14,551 nucleotides of DNA from QHWT01 sp046734675 (GCA_046734675.1 JBKPRU010000080.1:1-14551), one strand, 5' to 3'. Positions 1 to 8,432 are shown, counted from the first letter of the stretch. Notes: generated by a model from the letters alone, not told the origin. Program-made: numbers and translations.

Positions 1-1351
1 CCTCGGCCTTGTCCGGATCGGGCGCGGATGCGCCGGCGGCGCTCTCGGACAACCGCGATCGAAGTGCTGCAGTGGCGCCGTCCCAGTCGGGCGCGGGCGC
101 GGAGGGTCCAGGCGCGTTCAATCCGGCTTCGAGCTGGCCCAGCGCCTTGGCGAGTTCCCCTGCCCGCAGAAACGTGATCCCGAGGTCGATGTACACGGCG
201 GCGGTCGGCGGCAGCAGCGCGATCGCACGCTGCAGGTTGCGGCGGGCGCCGGTCCAGTCGTTCCCGTCGCGGAGCACGGTTCCGAGGAACGCATAGCTCT
301 CGCCCGCGGCCGGATCCAGCGTGACGCTCTGCTGCAGTTCGGCGACGGCACGCGCCTTGTCGCCGCGATACCAGAGCGCGACGCCGAGATGGTAGTGCGC
401 GCTGGCCGACTCCGGCCGCAGCGCGATCGCGCGCTCCAGATGCGGGACGGCCGCCGCGAGGTTCCCCTGCTGTCCGAGGGTGAAGCCAAGCAGCGCGTGC
501 GCGTCCGCGTGGCGCTCGTCGGCGCCGAGCGCCGCTTCGAGCTGTTCGCGCGCGCGATCGAGATCTCCCTGTTCCAGCGCGTCCTGCGCGCGGCGATACG
601 GCTCGTCGGCGGGACTGGCCGCCAGCGCGACGGATTTTCGCGTCGCGCTCCCCTGCTGCTTCAGCGTCGTCCCGAGCGCGTAGTAGGCCTCGCGCATCTC
701 CGGGTCCAGCTCCAGCGCCCGCTCGAACTCCGCGATCGCGTCGGGCAGCTTGCCGCTCTGGCGCAGCGTCTGTCCAACCTCGTAATGGACGGAGGGGTTG
801 TCGGGATCCGCTTTGGCGACGCGGCGCAGGTGATCGAGCGCGCCTTCGAGATCGCCGGTCTCGCGCAGCGCCGTGCCGAGGTTCAGGTGGGCGCCGACGC
901 TGTTCGGCTCGAGCGCGAGCGCCTTCTTGAATACCTGCACCGCCTCCGCGTAGTCGCCGCTCTGCGCGAGCGTCGAGCCGAGGTTCGAATACGCGCGTCC
1001 GTACTTCGGATCGAGTGCGACGGCTTTGCGGAACTCGGCAGCCGCGGCGGGCAGATCTGCTTTCTCCGCGAGCGCGACGCCCAGCCAGTTGTGCGCCTCG
1101 GCGGATTCGGGACCGACCTTCACCGCGCGCTCGAACGCGGCACGCGCGCGCGGGTAGTCGTCTTTGTCCCAGTACGCGAGACCGACAATCACCCAGCCTT
1201 TGGGATCGTTCGGGTGCTCGGTCGCGAACGCCTCGAGCTTCTCGATCGCGGCGGCGTTCGCGGCCGTCTTCTGATCCCCCGGAGACGTCGCCGGCGTCTG
1301 CGGCGACGTCCAGGAGAGAGCGACCAGCAGTGTAACCAGCGCGCTGATCAT
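1..1351 (-). CDS. Secreted tetratricopeptide-repeat (TPR) protein, partial, C-terminus off the left edge
   Basis: An open frame of 450 codons runs from an ATG at 1351-1349 to the left edge without a stop, so the C-terminus is missing. The start MISALVTLLVALSW is a short hydrophobic stretch that looks like a signal peptide, although its basic n-region is weak. The rest is an almost unbroken series of about 11 TPR units of roughly 34 residues. Examples are AEAHNWLGVALAEKADLPAA and GRAYSNLGSTLAQSGDYAEA, with the usual W/L-G-Y-A-F-A-P pattern. TPRs form helical superhelices for protein-protein contacts; no catalytic motif is visible. The ATG overlaps the TGA of the upstream TPR gene (ATGA, 1351-1348) and no clear Shine-Dalgarno sequence precedes it, so translation is probably coupled. 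The partner is unknown. The missing end could carry another domain, so 'TPR protein' may be incomplete. Frame and TPR identity are secure; secretion is inferred. Confidence 0.88.
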   Translation of the reverse strand, partial: MISALVTLLVALSWTSPQTPATSPGDQKTAANAAAIEKLEAFATEHPNDPKGWVIVGLAYWDKDDYPRARAAFERAVKVGPESAEAHNWLGVALAEKADLPAAAAEFRKAVALDPKYGRAYSNLGSTLAQSGDYAEAVQVFKKALALEPNSVGAHLNLGTALRETGDLEGALDHLRRVAKADPDNPSVHYEVGQTLRQSGKLPDAIAEFERALELDPEMREAYYALGTTLKQQGSATRKSVALAASPADEPYRRAQDALEQGDLDRAREQLEAALGADERHADAHALLGFTLGQQGNLAAAVPHLERAIALRPESASAHYHLGVALWYRGDKARAVAELQQSVTLDPAAGESYAFLGTVLRDGNDWTGARRNLQRAIALLPPTAAVYIDLGITFLRAGELAKALGQLEAGLNAPGPSAPAPDWDGATAALRSRLSESAAGASAPDPDKAE

Positions 1352-3021
1352 TGGCCGGGATCCAGCAACCGCAGCTGCAACCGCGAGTTCGTTTCGTCTT
1401 CCTGACGCAGCGTCTTCGCGAGCGCGAGCTGACGCTCCGATTCGTCCTTGCGACCCATGCGCGCAAGCAGCAGTCCGAGCTGATAGTTCGCCTTCACCGA
1501 TTTCGGGTTCATCCGAATCGCATCCCGCAGCCGCCGTTCCGCATCGTCATAGCGCTGCGCGGTCATCAGCAGTCCGCCGAGCACCTCGCTCGCGGCGGCG
1601 TGTTCCGGAAACCGCTGCAGCAATCCTTCGAGCATGCCCATCGCCTCGGCGTCATGCCCTTCGTCCCGCTCGACGAGGGCGAGGTAGTAGGCGGAGGCGA
1701 CCTGTTCGGGCTGAAGGCGCAAACTCTCGCGGAGGTGCGTCGCGGCGTCCGGCAGATGTCCCTGGAGATACAGCACCGAACCAAGCGCGTACTGGAGGCG
1801 CGCATCGCCGGTGTGCGCGGCGACGAGCGGTTCGAGCAGCGCCTGCGCGGCCTCGAACTGCCGCTTCCCCACTTTCGCGGCGGCGAGTGTGTATTGATAG
1901 GTCGTGTCGTTCGGCTTCAGGGCGGCGGCGCGCACGAGCGCCGGTTCGGCGTCCTCGAGCAGATCCATGCGGAGACATACCCGGCCGAAGCCAAGGAGGA
2001 TCTCGGGATCGTCGGCTTCGATCTTCCTGGCGCGGAGCCAATACGAGAGGGATCGCTCCAACTCGCCGCGCTGCTCGGCGACGGCTGCCGCCTGGCGCAG
2101 GGCGGGCACCGCACCGGGCTGCACGAGGAGCGCCGCGTCGTACGCGTCCAGCGCTCGCGCCGCCTCGCCGTTCAGCAGATATGCGCCCGCGAGATTGAAC
2201 GCCAGCTCGTAGGATGGCGGTCCGACGCGCGCCGCTCGTTCGAGGATCGCGATCGCCTCGCGTGCGGCGCCGTTGCTCGCGAAGAGCGCCCCCATCTTGA
2301 TGGCCCACGGCTGTGGAACGTCCGTCAGCCTGACCCAGTCGTCCGCGGTCGCGAGCGCTGCGGCGCGACTCCCCGTCTTCAGGTGAGCGGTCGCGAGGAC
2401 GAACAGACCTTCAGGCGAGAGCTTGAACGCATCGATCGCCGGCGTCGCGATCTCCAATGCGCGGCGATTGTTTCCCGTTTCCACTTCCGCACGCGCGAGC
2501 GTGAGACGCGCGGCGGCGTTCGTGGCATCGAGCGCAAGCACGTGCTCGCACAAGGGACGGGCCGACGCGGGCTTCCCTTGCAGCACGTAAATCTGGGCGA
2601 GGCTCAGTCGCGCGCCGGGCAACCGGTCGTCCAGGCGGATGGCTTTCTTGAAGAACAGCGCGCTGTCATCGAGGCGGTTCTGCTGAAAGCGGATCGTGCC
2701 GAGGACCGAGTAGGCGACGGCTTGCGTCGCGGGATCCGCAAGCGCGAGGCGCGCCTGCGCTTCGGCTTCCTCGAGCCGCGACTCTTCGACGAGACGTGCC
2801 GCATCCTGGAGCGCGGCCCGCGCGTCGACGTGCGCGGCACTCGACTGGACGCGTGACGCGGCGGTGACGAATGAGGGGATGGTAAGGGCCGCGCACAGGA
2901 CGAGCGCGCCGGCCGGTAACGATCGGCTCCGCCGCAGCCGTGCAGACTGCGGCGGAACCGTCGTTGGTGCGGTCAGTAATCCAATCTCAGGGCAAACTGA
3001 ACCGATCGCGCCTGGTTGCAC
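1348..3021 (-). CDS. Tetratricopeptide-repeat protein with N-terminal signal segment
   Basis: This 557-residue protein has an Arg-rich stretch (RLRRSRS, about residues 28-34) and then a hydrophobic segment (about 36-54, GALVLCAALTIPSFVTA). This fits a signal peptide or membrane anchor leading to the periplasm. From about residue 65 to 545 it is a run of about 14 TPR units, such as AVAYSVLGTIRFQQNRLDDS and VKANYQLGLLLARMGRKDES. No enzyme motif is seen. The start is uncertain. The GTG at 3021 lies 49 bases inside the end of the receptor gene and has no good ribosome site. A CTG at 2976 that overlaps the receptor's TGA would give a more ordinary signal-peptide length. The tight overlap on both sides indicates co-transcription with the TonB-dependent receptor and the next TPR gene. 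A structural or adaptor role for the receptor system is a guess from context only. Confidence 0.87.
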   Translation of the reverse strand: MQPGAIGSVCPEIGLLTAPTTVPPQSARLRRSRSLPAGALVLCAALTIPSFVTAASRVQSSAAHVDARAALQDAARLVEESRLEEAEAQARLALADPATQAVAYSVLGTIRFQQNRLDDSALFFKKAIRLDDRLPGARLSLAQIYVLQGKPASARPLCEHVLALDATNAAARLTLARAEVETGNNRRALEIATPAIDAFKLSPEGLFVLATAHLKTGSRAAALATADDWVRLTDVPQPWAIKMGALFASNGAAREAIAILERAARVGPPSYELAFNLAGAYLLNGEAARALDAYDAALLVQPGAVPALRQAAAVAEQRGELERSLSYWLRARKIEADDPEILLGFGRVCLRMDLLEDAEPALVRAAALKPNDTTYQYTLAAAKVGKRQFEAAQALLEPLVAAHTGDARLQYALGSVLYLQGHLPDAATHLRESLRLQPEQVASAYYLALVERDEGHDAEAMGMLEGLLQRFPEHAAASEVLGGLLMTAQRYDDAERRLRDAIRMNPKSVKANYQLGLLLARMGRKDESERQLALAKTLRQEDETNSRLQLRLLDPGQ

Positions 3022-6000
3022 TGGGTGTTGACCGTCCCGAACGCGGGCGAACTCCAGTTCGTGTTCGGGTCGCAGAATAATACGCGATTGAACAGGTTCC
3101 CGAAGTCCATCTCGAAGCGGAGCTTCATCGGCTCGCGAAGGCGGAACTCCTTGAAGATGTTCACATCCTCACTGTAGTTCGGGAAGCCTCGCACCGACCC
3201 GTCGACTTTCGGTGCGTTGCCGAATTGCAGCGGGCCGGGATCGCTCCAGGCGTTGCGATTGAAGTAGTTGTCGGTGGTCGGGTCGAAGTCGCCGCTCGCC
3301 ACCACGGCGTCGGTCCCCGATTCTCGATTGGGACGCTTCTGGCCGTTGAACAACAGGCCGCCGAGGTCGTTGTTCATGGAAATGTTCAGCGGCCGCCCGC
3401 TCTCGTACCTGAGGATGCCGGCAACGTGCCAGCCGCCGAGGAGCGTCTGTTTGAGGCCCGCGCTTGTCGGGCCGGGGACTTCCCAGGTGACGCCGGTGAG
3501 GAAGACGTGCGGCGTGTCGTCACCACTCAGCTGCCATTCCAACGGGTTCGCGGGGTTCTGCACGTTGCCGTTGACGCCGTTGTCCCCCTGCGCGCTTTCA
3601 GCGCCGTTGTTGTGCAGGGTCGAGTAGGTATACCCGAAACGCGCCTGCAGCCCGCGCGAGAACCGCCGCTCGAGCACCAGTTCCATCGCATGGTACTGGC
3701 TCTCGCCGGTCGGCACGCCGCGCCAGATGATGTTCTGGTACTGCGGCCATTGTCTGAGCGCTTGAGCGACGTTGCCGTTGAATCCCGGATACGGCGACTG
3801 AATGCCGGCCTGACGCGCCAGATCCGAGTTGATGTTCGACTGCAGCACCGCTGTGCCCAACTGCAGCACGTCGGGCGAATTCATGTTCGCGTCGATCCCC
3901 AGCGTCTGCCAGTGGTGGTTCAGGCGGCTGCCGTGGTTCCCGATGTACGAGACGTCGAGCATCATGTTGCTCGTGAGCTGACGTTCGTAGGTGACCGACC
4001 AGTTCTGGAACCGCGGGAGCGTCAGTCCGTTGCTCGCCACCGCAATCGGCGATCCACCCAGGTTGAAGGTCGGATCGATGAACGGCGGCTGCTGGATCCG
4101 ATCGGCCGGGAAGCCCTGGTCGAGGAGGAACGCGGGGAAGATGCCGTTGGTCGTGTTCGGCGCCAGCGCGTTGGTCTGGAACCCTTCAGTGGGCTGGCCC
4201 ACGAACTGATCGAAGGCGACGTGCGCGTAGTAGATCCCGTAGCCGCCGCGGAGCGCGCTCTTGTCGTTCACCCGATACGCGAAGCCGAGGCGCGGCCCCC
4301 ACGCGTCCTTCGGCGGGTTCTCGAACTTGCGCGTGTTCGCCCGGCCAGGTCCGCTCCCGGCGAAGATCAACGCGCCGAGATGGCCGCCCGCGCCGGGATT
4401 CGGCGTGTTCGGATCGAATGTCGAATACTGATCGTTCACCTCGGTCCGCGCCGACTGGTAGTCGAAGCGCAGCCCCAGCGTGAGCGTCAGCTTGTCGTTC
4501 ATCTTGAACTCGTCGTTGACCCACGTGCCGGTGTAGGTCTCGCGGAACGTCGGCTCGACGGGAATCGTCTGGTTGGCGCTCTGCACCTGGCCGAGGATGA
4601 ACGACGCGAATGGATCGCCCGTCGGCGCGAGGCTGTTGCCGCTCGCGTCGAATCCGGCGGTGCCCAGCCGGTTGAAGTTGAAGTTGCCGGCCACGGCTCC
4701 CGCTGCCCAGCCGCGGAACGGGAAGTCGTGATAGCGGAACTCGAAGCCGGTCTTGAGCGTGTGGCGACCCTTGATCCACGTCAGGTCGTTCGAGAACTGC
4801 CACCGGTTATTGACCAGGAAGCCGAACGCCGGCCAGCCGGCCTGACCGATGGAGTTGTAGGGAATGTTCCCCGCGAAATTCAACTGCGGCGGCCCGGCCG
4901 TCGTGTCCAGGATCCCTCCGGTCGCCGCGCCCGTGCCTTGCCACAGCCGCTGTGGCCAGCCCGCGCCCGCGGCGAGGTGGTTGCCGCCCATGAACCACCG
5001 GTCGTAGGCGACCGTGGAGTGGTTCAGGAGGTTGTTGCGCACGATCCAGTCGAACTGCTGATGCAGGTGGTGGGTCGAGATCCGTTGGAAGAACCCGTTC
5101 CCGTAGTAGTCGGTGTTCGCTGCGGAATCGTGTTCCGGGTCGTTCGGTACGGTGCAACCCGCCACTTCACCGCAATTGCGCACCGACGGACGCCGGTTCC
5201 AGTAGAAGCTGGTGCTGCCCCGGAACCCTTTCGAGAAGTTGTGATCGACCCGCGACATGATGTTGCGGGCGTTCAGCTCCCACGTCTGGTCCCCGGCGGG
5301 ATTGCCCGCGACGTTGAACGACGTGCCCGCGCGATCCGGATGCACCATCAACGGAATGACCCGCGACGCGACGACGCTGCGCATCGGATCGTTGGCCGGA
5401 ATGACGTTGCCCGGATACGGATCGCGGACCGGAATGCCGTTGACGAGGCGGGTCGTGGCCGGATTGAAGATCTGACCCGCGAACACCGGACGGCCGAGGG
5501 CGTCGGTGGCGATCTGATTGCCCGTGAGCAGCGTGCTGAAGTCGCCGTTCTTGAACGCGTCAATCGGCGTGGTGTTGCCGAATCCCGGCAGAACTCCGGA
5601 GCGCAGCCGCGTGTAGTCGTAGTTGAAGAAGAAGAACGTCTTGTTGCGGCCGTCGTAGCCCGGCAAGGTCACCGGTCCGCCGATCGTCGCGCCGAAGTTG
5701 TTGTTGCTGAGCGGCGTCTTGCCGATCCCGCTCTTCTTGGCGAAGAAGCCGTTCGCGTTGAACGTGTCGTCCGCGATGTACTCGTACACGCTGCCGCGGA
5801 AGTTGTTCGTGCCGGACTTGCCCGTGTACTCGATGAAGCCGCCGCTGGTGTGGCCGTATTGCGCCGAGTACGACGTCGAGATGACCTTCACTTCCTGCAC
5901 CGCCTCGACCGGCGGCGTGCTTTCGTGGCTTTGCTGGTGGCCGACCGCATAGCCGAACGCGGCGCCGTCGAAGAAGTTCTCCGTGGCCATCGTCTGGCCG

Positions 6001-6581
6001 CCGTTGATGCGCGAGTTGAACTGGCTGCCGCGGAACATCGGGTCGCCGTTGGGCCGCATCGGCAGATAGCCCGGTTGAATCTGCAGCACGGCTTCAGCGA
6101 GCCGCACGTCCGCCGCCGTGACGATCGGCAGCTCGCGGTAATACTTCTCGTTCACCGTGTGCGCGACGTCGGGTGTGGTGACGTCGAGGCCGCCGCGGCT
6201 CGTCACCTGCACGGTCTCCTCGAGACCCCCCAGCTGCATGCGCACGTCCTGGCGGACCTGCTCGCCGCCCTGCAGGAGGATGTCGTTGATGACCGACTTC
6301 TTGAACCCCTGCACGTCGACGGTGACGGAGTACTTCCCGAGCACCAGCGGCGGGCTGGTATAGGCGCCCGCATTGTTCGTGACGAGCACGGTATCGACGC
6401 CGGTAGCGTCGTTGCGAATGGTGACCGACGCGCCGGGGACGGCTGCGCCTTGTTCGTCGGACACCACGCCGCTGATCACGGCGCGGTCCGCGCGCTGCGC
6501 CAGCAGCGGAGTGCTCAAGCACATGCTCAAGCAGAGAGCGGTCAACACGACGCGGGGGCCTACGCGGTAGGTCCTCGACAT
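2973..6581 (-). CDS. TonB-dependent outer-membrane receptor, Oar-like, with carboxypeptidase-regulatory-like domain
   Basis: This 1202-residue outer-membrane transporter presumably moves a large substrate into the periplasm using TonB energy. The start at 6581 is preferred because GGGAGG ends 5 bases before the ATG and MSRTYRVGPRVVLTALCLSM followed by a Pro-Leu-Leu-Ala-Gln end is a good signal peptide. The longer frame back to 6635 reads through the operator palindrome. Domains (numbered from this start): a beta-sandwich CarboxypepD_reg-like domain at about 30-115 (ISGVVSDEQGAAVPGASVTI, then NAGAYTSPPL), a plug at about 120-255 (INGGQTMATENFFDG, VEAVQEVKVISTSYSAQYG), and a long beta-barrel to the C-terminus ending QFALRLDY, with the terminal aromatic residue expected for BAM-inserted barrels. 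This architecture is typical of acidobacterial Oar-like receptors, and no SusD partner is visible. An exported arabinofuranosidase with the same operator motif lies upstream, so arabinose-containing oligosaccharides are a likely but unproven ligand. Family assignment is secure; the substrate is inferred. Confidence 0.93.
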   Translation of the reverse strand: MSRTYRVGPRVVLTALCLSMCLSTPLLAQRADRAVISGVVSDEQGAAVPGASVTIRNDATGVDTVLVTNNAGAYTSPPLVLGKYSVTVDVQGFKKSVINDILLQGGEQVRQDVRMQLGGLEETVQVTSRGGLDVTTPDVAHTVNEKYYRELPIVTAADVRLAEAVLQIQPGYLPMRPNGDPMFRGSQFNSRINGGQTMATENFFDGAAFGYAVGHQQSHESTPPVEAVQEVKVISTSYSAQYGHTSGGFIEYTGKSGTNNFRGSVYEYIADDTFNANGFFAKKSGIGKTPLSNNNFGATIGGPVTLPGYDGRNKTFFFFNYDYTRLRSGVLPGFGNTTPIDAFKNGDFSTLLTGNQIATDALGRPVFAGQIFNPATTRLVNGIPVRDPYPGNVIPANDPMRSVVASRVIPLMVHPDRAGTSFNVAGNPAGDQTWELNARNIMSRVDHNFSKGFRGSTSFYWNRRPSVRNCGEVAGCTVPNDPEHDSAANTDYYGNGFFQRISTHHLHQQFDWIVRNNLLNHSTVAYDRWFMGGNHLAAGAGWPQRLWQGTGAATGGILDTTAGPPQLNFAGNIPYNSIGQAGWPAFGFLVNNRWQFSNDLTWIKGRHTLKTGFEFRYHDFPFRGWAAGAVAGNFNFNRLGTAGFDASGNSLAPTGDPFASFILGQVQSANQTIPVEPTFRETYTGTWVNDEFKMNDKLTLTLGLRFDYQSARTEVNDQYSTFDPNTPNPGAGGHLGALIFAGSGPGRANTRKFENPPKDAWGPRLGFAYRVNDKSALRGGYGIYYAHVAFDQFVGQPTEGFQTNALAPNTTNGIFPAFLLDQGFPADRIQQPPFIDPTFNLGGSPIAVASNGLTLPRFQNWSVTYERQLTSNMMLDVSYIGNHGSRLNHHWQTLGIDANMNSPDVLQLGTAVLQSNINSDLARQAGIQSPYPGFNGNVAQALRQWPQYQNIIWRGVPTGESQYHAMELVLERRFSRGLQARFGYTYSTLHNNGAESAQGDNGVNGNVQNPANPLEWQLSGDDTPHVFLTGVTWEVPGPTSAGLKQTLLGGWHVAGILRYESGRPLNISMNNDLGGLLFNGQKRPNRESGTDAVVASGDFDPTTDNYFNRNAWSDPGPLQFGNAPKVDGSVRGFPNYSEDVNIFKEFRLREPMKLRFEMDFGNLFNRVLFCDPNTNWSSPAFGTVNTQCNQARSVQFALRLDY

Positions 6582-6585
6582 TGGC

Positions 6586-6592
6586 ACCTCCC
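6586..6592 (-). promoter_or_regulatory. Ribosome binding site that fixes the receptor start
   Basis: On the minus strand GGGAGGT lies 4 bases before the ATG at 6581. It is the strongest Shine-Dalgarno match seen among the minus-strand genes here and favours this start over the upstream in-frame ATG at 6635. Confidence 0.75.
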
Positions 6593-6619
6593 GTACGCCT
6601 GGGGAAAGAAAATGACCAT

Positions 6620-6639
6620 CACCGTGAACGTTCACGGTG
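6620..6639. promoter_or_regulatory. Perfect 20-bp palindromic operator, LacI-family type, in front of the receptor gene
   Basis: CACCGTGAACGTTCACGGTG is a perfect 20-bp palindrome with an even centre on CG, as is usual for LacI-family repressor sites. It lies 39-58 bases upstream of the receptor ATG and just downstream of a candidate -35/-10 pair, about +7 to +26 from the predicted transcription start. A bound repressor there would block initiation or elongation. A nearly identical site lies before the GH51 gene. Palindrome and repetition are directly visible; the regulator family is inferred from site form, and no regulator gene is in the window. Confidence 0.8.
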
Positions 6640-6648
6640 CGGTCGTTC

Positions 6649-6718
6649 GCGCACGCTAGTGCATAGGTATTAGCAAGTCAAGCGCAAACTGGTGACCCGT
6701 AGCTGGGCTAGCGTGCGC
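6649..6718. repeat. 11-bp perfect inverted repeat bracketing the receptor promoter
   Basis: GCGCACGCTAG (6649-6659) and its exact reverse complement CTAGCGTGCGC (6708-6718) are separated by 48 bases. The left arm covers the candidate -10 box of the receptor promoter and the right arm covers the TAG stop of the GH51 gene. In a GH51 transcript that reads on, the arms could pair into a long-loop hairpin. In DNA they could be two half-sites for looping. Function is unknown. No U-tract follows, so it is not a standard terminator. Confidence 0.45.
6653..6681 (-). promoter_or_regulatory. Candidate sigma-70-type promoter for the receptor gene
   Basis: On the minus strand TTGACT (6681-6676, 5 of 6 matches to the -35 consensus) is followed after 17 bases by TAGCGT (6658-6653, 3 of 6 matches to the -10 consensus). 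Transcription would start near 6646, immediately before the palindrome. An alternative pairing of TTGCGC with TATGCA is also present, so the exact boxes are uncertain. Confidence 0.5.
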
Positions 6719-8381
6719 CTGTTGCCGGGGCCGCCTGACTCGTGGCGAGTTGTGCGACGGTGTACGACCGCGGCGGCAGTTTGAACGTCATCCGTGCGCC
6801 GGCCGCGGGGGGCTCGAGCGGACGCGGCACGACGCGTTTGGGATCCTCGAAGGTGTTGAACGCTTTTAGATCGGGGCCGGTCAGCGTCTCGCACGCGAGC
6901 ACCCGGGTGGGTGCGAGGTCGCGCCAGTCGAGCACGACCTCGCGATCGCCCTCGAGATCCCGGTTCAGCATCAACACCGCGGCGCGGCTGCTCGCGGCAT
7001 CGAACGTCGCCGCGACGTCGACGAACGGAACCTGGTCGTCACGCGCGACGTCGGCGCGCAGCCCTGCCGCGGTAATGGGATACGTCTCCGACTCGACGAA
7101 GAGATCCAGCACGCGGCCGCGCGCGTATTGCAGCGCCCACGCATACGGAAAATAGATGCTCTGACGCAGCACCGAGGTCTCGTTGGTGACGAGCGGCGCG
7201 ATCACGTTCAGGATCTGCGCGAGGCAGGCAATCCGCACGCGATCGGATTGGCGCAAGAGCGTGTTGACGAAGCCGCCGACGAGCAGCGCGTCTTCGAGGT
7301 TGTAGACCTCCTCGAGCAGTTTCGGCGCAAATGTCCGATGGCCGTCGGCGAAGTCTCCGCCGCGCGCGCGATACCACACGTTCCACTCGTCGAACGAGAG
7401 CCACAGCCGCTTCGGCGACTTGCGCAGCCCCTGCACGTAGTCCGCGACGGCGGCGATCTCCTTGATCTGCCGCTCCATGTCGAGATTCATCGCCAGGTAA
7501 CGCGGCGTGCTGTTCCCGGTGAGCGCCGGCGTGTTGCCGTAGTAGTTGTGCAGCGACAGGCCATCGACCTGGTCGTAGCACTCTTCGAGCACCTCGCGGT
7601 CCCACTCGAGATAGGTCGGCATGTTCGTGTTGCTCGATCCGCAGGCGATGAGCTGCAGGCTGCGATCGATCACGCGCAGCTGACGCGCGGTATCGCGCGC
7701 CTTCCGTCCGTACTCGCGGGCCGGCATGTGTCCCATCTGCCACGGCCCGTCCATCTCGTTGCCGAGGCACCAGATGCGGACGTTGTGCGCGGCGTCGTAA
7801 CCGTGCGCGCGGCGCAGGTCGCTCCACTTCGTCCCCTTGTCGATGTTGCAGTACTCGACGTAGGCGACCGCCGTCTCCGGTGTGCCCGTGCCGAGATTGA
7901 AGGCGAGCAGCGGCTCGGTTCCGACGCGCTTGCACCAGTCGATGAATTCATTGGTGCCGAACTGGTTGGTCTCGAGCGAGTTCCACGCGCGCTCCAGCAC
8001 CGCCGGCCGCTGCTTCTTCGGGCCGACGCCATCGAGCCAGTTGTAGCCGGACACGAAATTGCCGCCCGGATAACGCATCACCGGCACGCCGAGCTGCTTC
8101 ACTTCGGCGATGACATCGGTGCGGAAACCGTTCGCGTCGGCGCGGGGCGATCCTGGTTCGTAGACGCCGGTGTAGATGGCGCGGCCGAGATGCTCGAGAA
8201 ACGCGCCGAACAGCCGTCGGTCGAAGTCGGCGCGCGCGCGGGGCTGCACGACCACGGCTCGCGCCGGGCCGCGGGCGACCTGCGCGTAGCCGATGCTGCG
8301 CAGCCACGGTCCCGCCGCGAGCAGCGCGCCTGTTTTCCCGAGTCCTTCGAGGAAGGTGCGACGACTGACGGCGCTGCCCAT
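6708..8381 (-). CDS. GH51 alpha-L-arabinofuranosidase, Tat-exported
   Basis: This enzyme hydrolyses terminal alpha-L-arabinofuranosyl groups from arabinan- or arabinoxylan-type chains by a retaining mechanism. The 557-residue protein begins with a twin-arginine signal (SRRTFLEGLG, Arg7-Arg8, then a hydrophobic stretch to about residue 33), which implies folded export to the periplasm. The catalytic (beta/alpha)8 domain runs from about residue 50 to 385. It includes GAFLEHLGRAIYTGVYEPG, RYPGGNFVSGYNW, WCLGNEMDGPWQ with the presumed acid/base Glu209, and LSFDEWNVW with the presumed nucleophile Glu332. A C-terminal beta-sandwich follows to the end. GAGGA lies 6 bases before the ATG. It is upstream of and in line with the TonB-dependent receptor and has the same operator-like palindrome before it, so both are probably induced by one sugar. 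Most bacterial GH51 enzymes are cytoplasmic, so the Tat signal is notable. Family call is secure; substrate is inferred. Confidence 0.94.
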   Translation of the reverse strand: MGSAVSRRTFLEGLGKTGALLAAGPWLRSIGYAQVARGPARAVVVQPRARADFDRRLFGAFLEHLGRAIYTGVYEPGSPRADANGFRTDVIAEVKQLGVPVMRYPGGNFVSGYNWLDGVGPKKQRPAVLERAWNSLETNQFGTNEFIDWCKRVGTEPLLAFNLGTGTPETAVAYVEYCNIDKGTKWSDLRRAHGYDAAHNVRIWCLGNEMDGPWQMGHMPAREYGRKARDTARQLRVIDRSLQLIACGSSNTNMPTYLEWDREVLEECYDQVDGLSLHNYYGNTPALTGNSTPRYLAMNLDMERQIKEIAAVADYVQGLRKSPKRLWLSFDEWNVWYRARGGDFADGHRTFAPKLLEEVYNLEDALLVGGFVNTLLRQSDRVRIACLAQILNVIAPLVTNETSVLRQSIYFPYAWALQYARGRVLDLFVESETYPITAAGLRADVARDDQVPFVDVAATFDAASSRAAVLMLNRDLEGDREVVLDWRDLAPTRVLACETLTGPDLKAFNTFEDPKRVVPRPLEPPAAGARMTFKLPPRSYTVAQLATSQAAPATGAR

Positions 8382-8432
8382 GATGCGTCCTCGTCCGCCG
8401 GTCCGGTGACGTCCGCCCGACGGCGGCCGCGG

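Noticed and set aside
389..2856. Plus-strand frames of 338 and 501 codons opposite the TPR genes
   Set aside because: They mirror TPR-coding DNA and are Arg/Leu/Glu-rich with no family resemblance. The minus-strand frames carry regular TPR spacing.
6582..6635. Upstream ATG at 6635 as the receptor start
   Set aside because: It would encode 18 extra residues through the operator palindrome and precede the signal peptide. The ATG at 6581 has a strong GGGAGG site.
3225..6659. 1144-codon open frame on the plus strand opposite the receptor gene
   Set aside because: It is antisense to a well-recognised receptor, and its composition (Arg, Val, Glu, Ala, His in repetitive mixture) is typical of high-GC shadow frames. 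No domain or ribosome site is seen.
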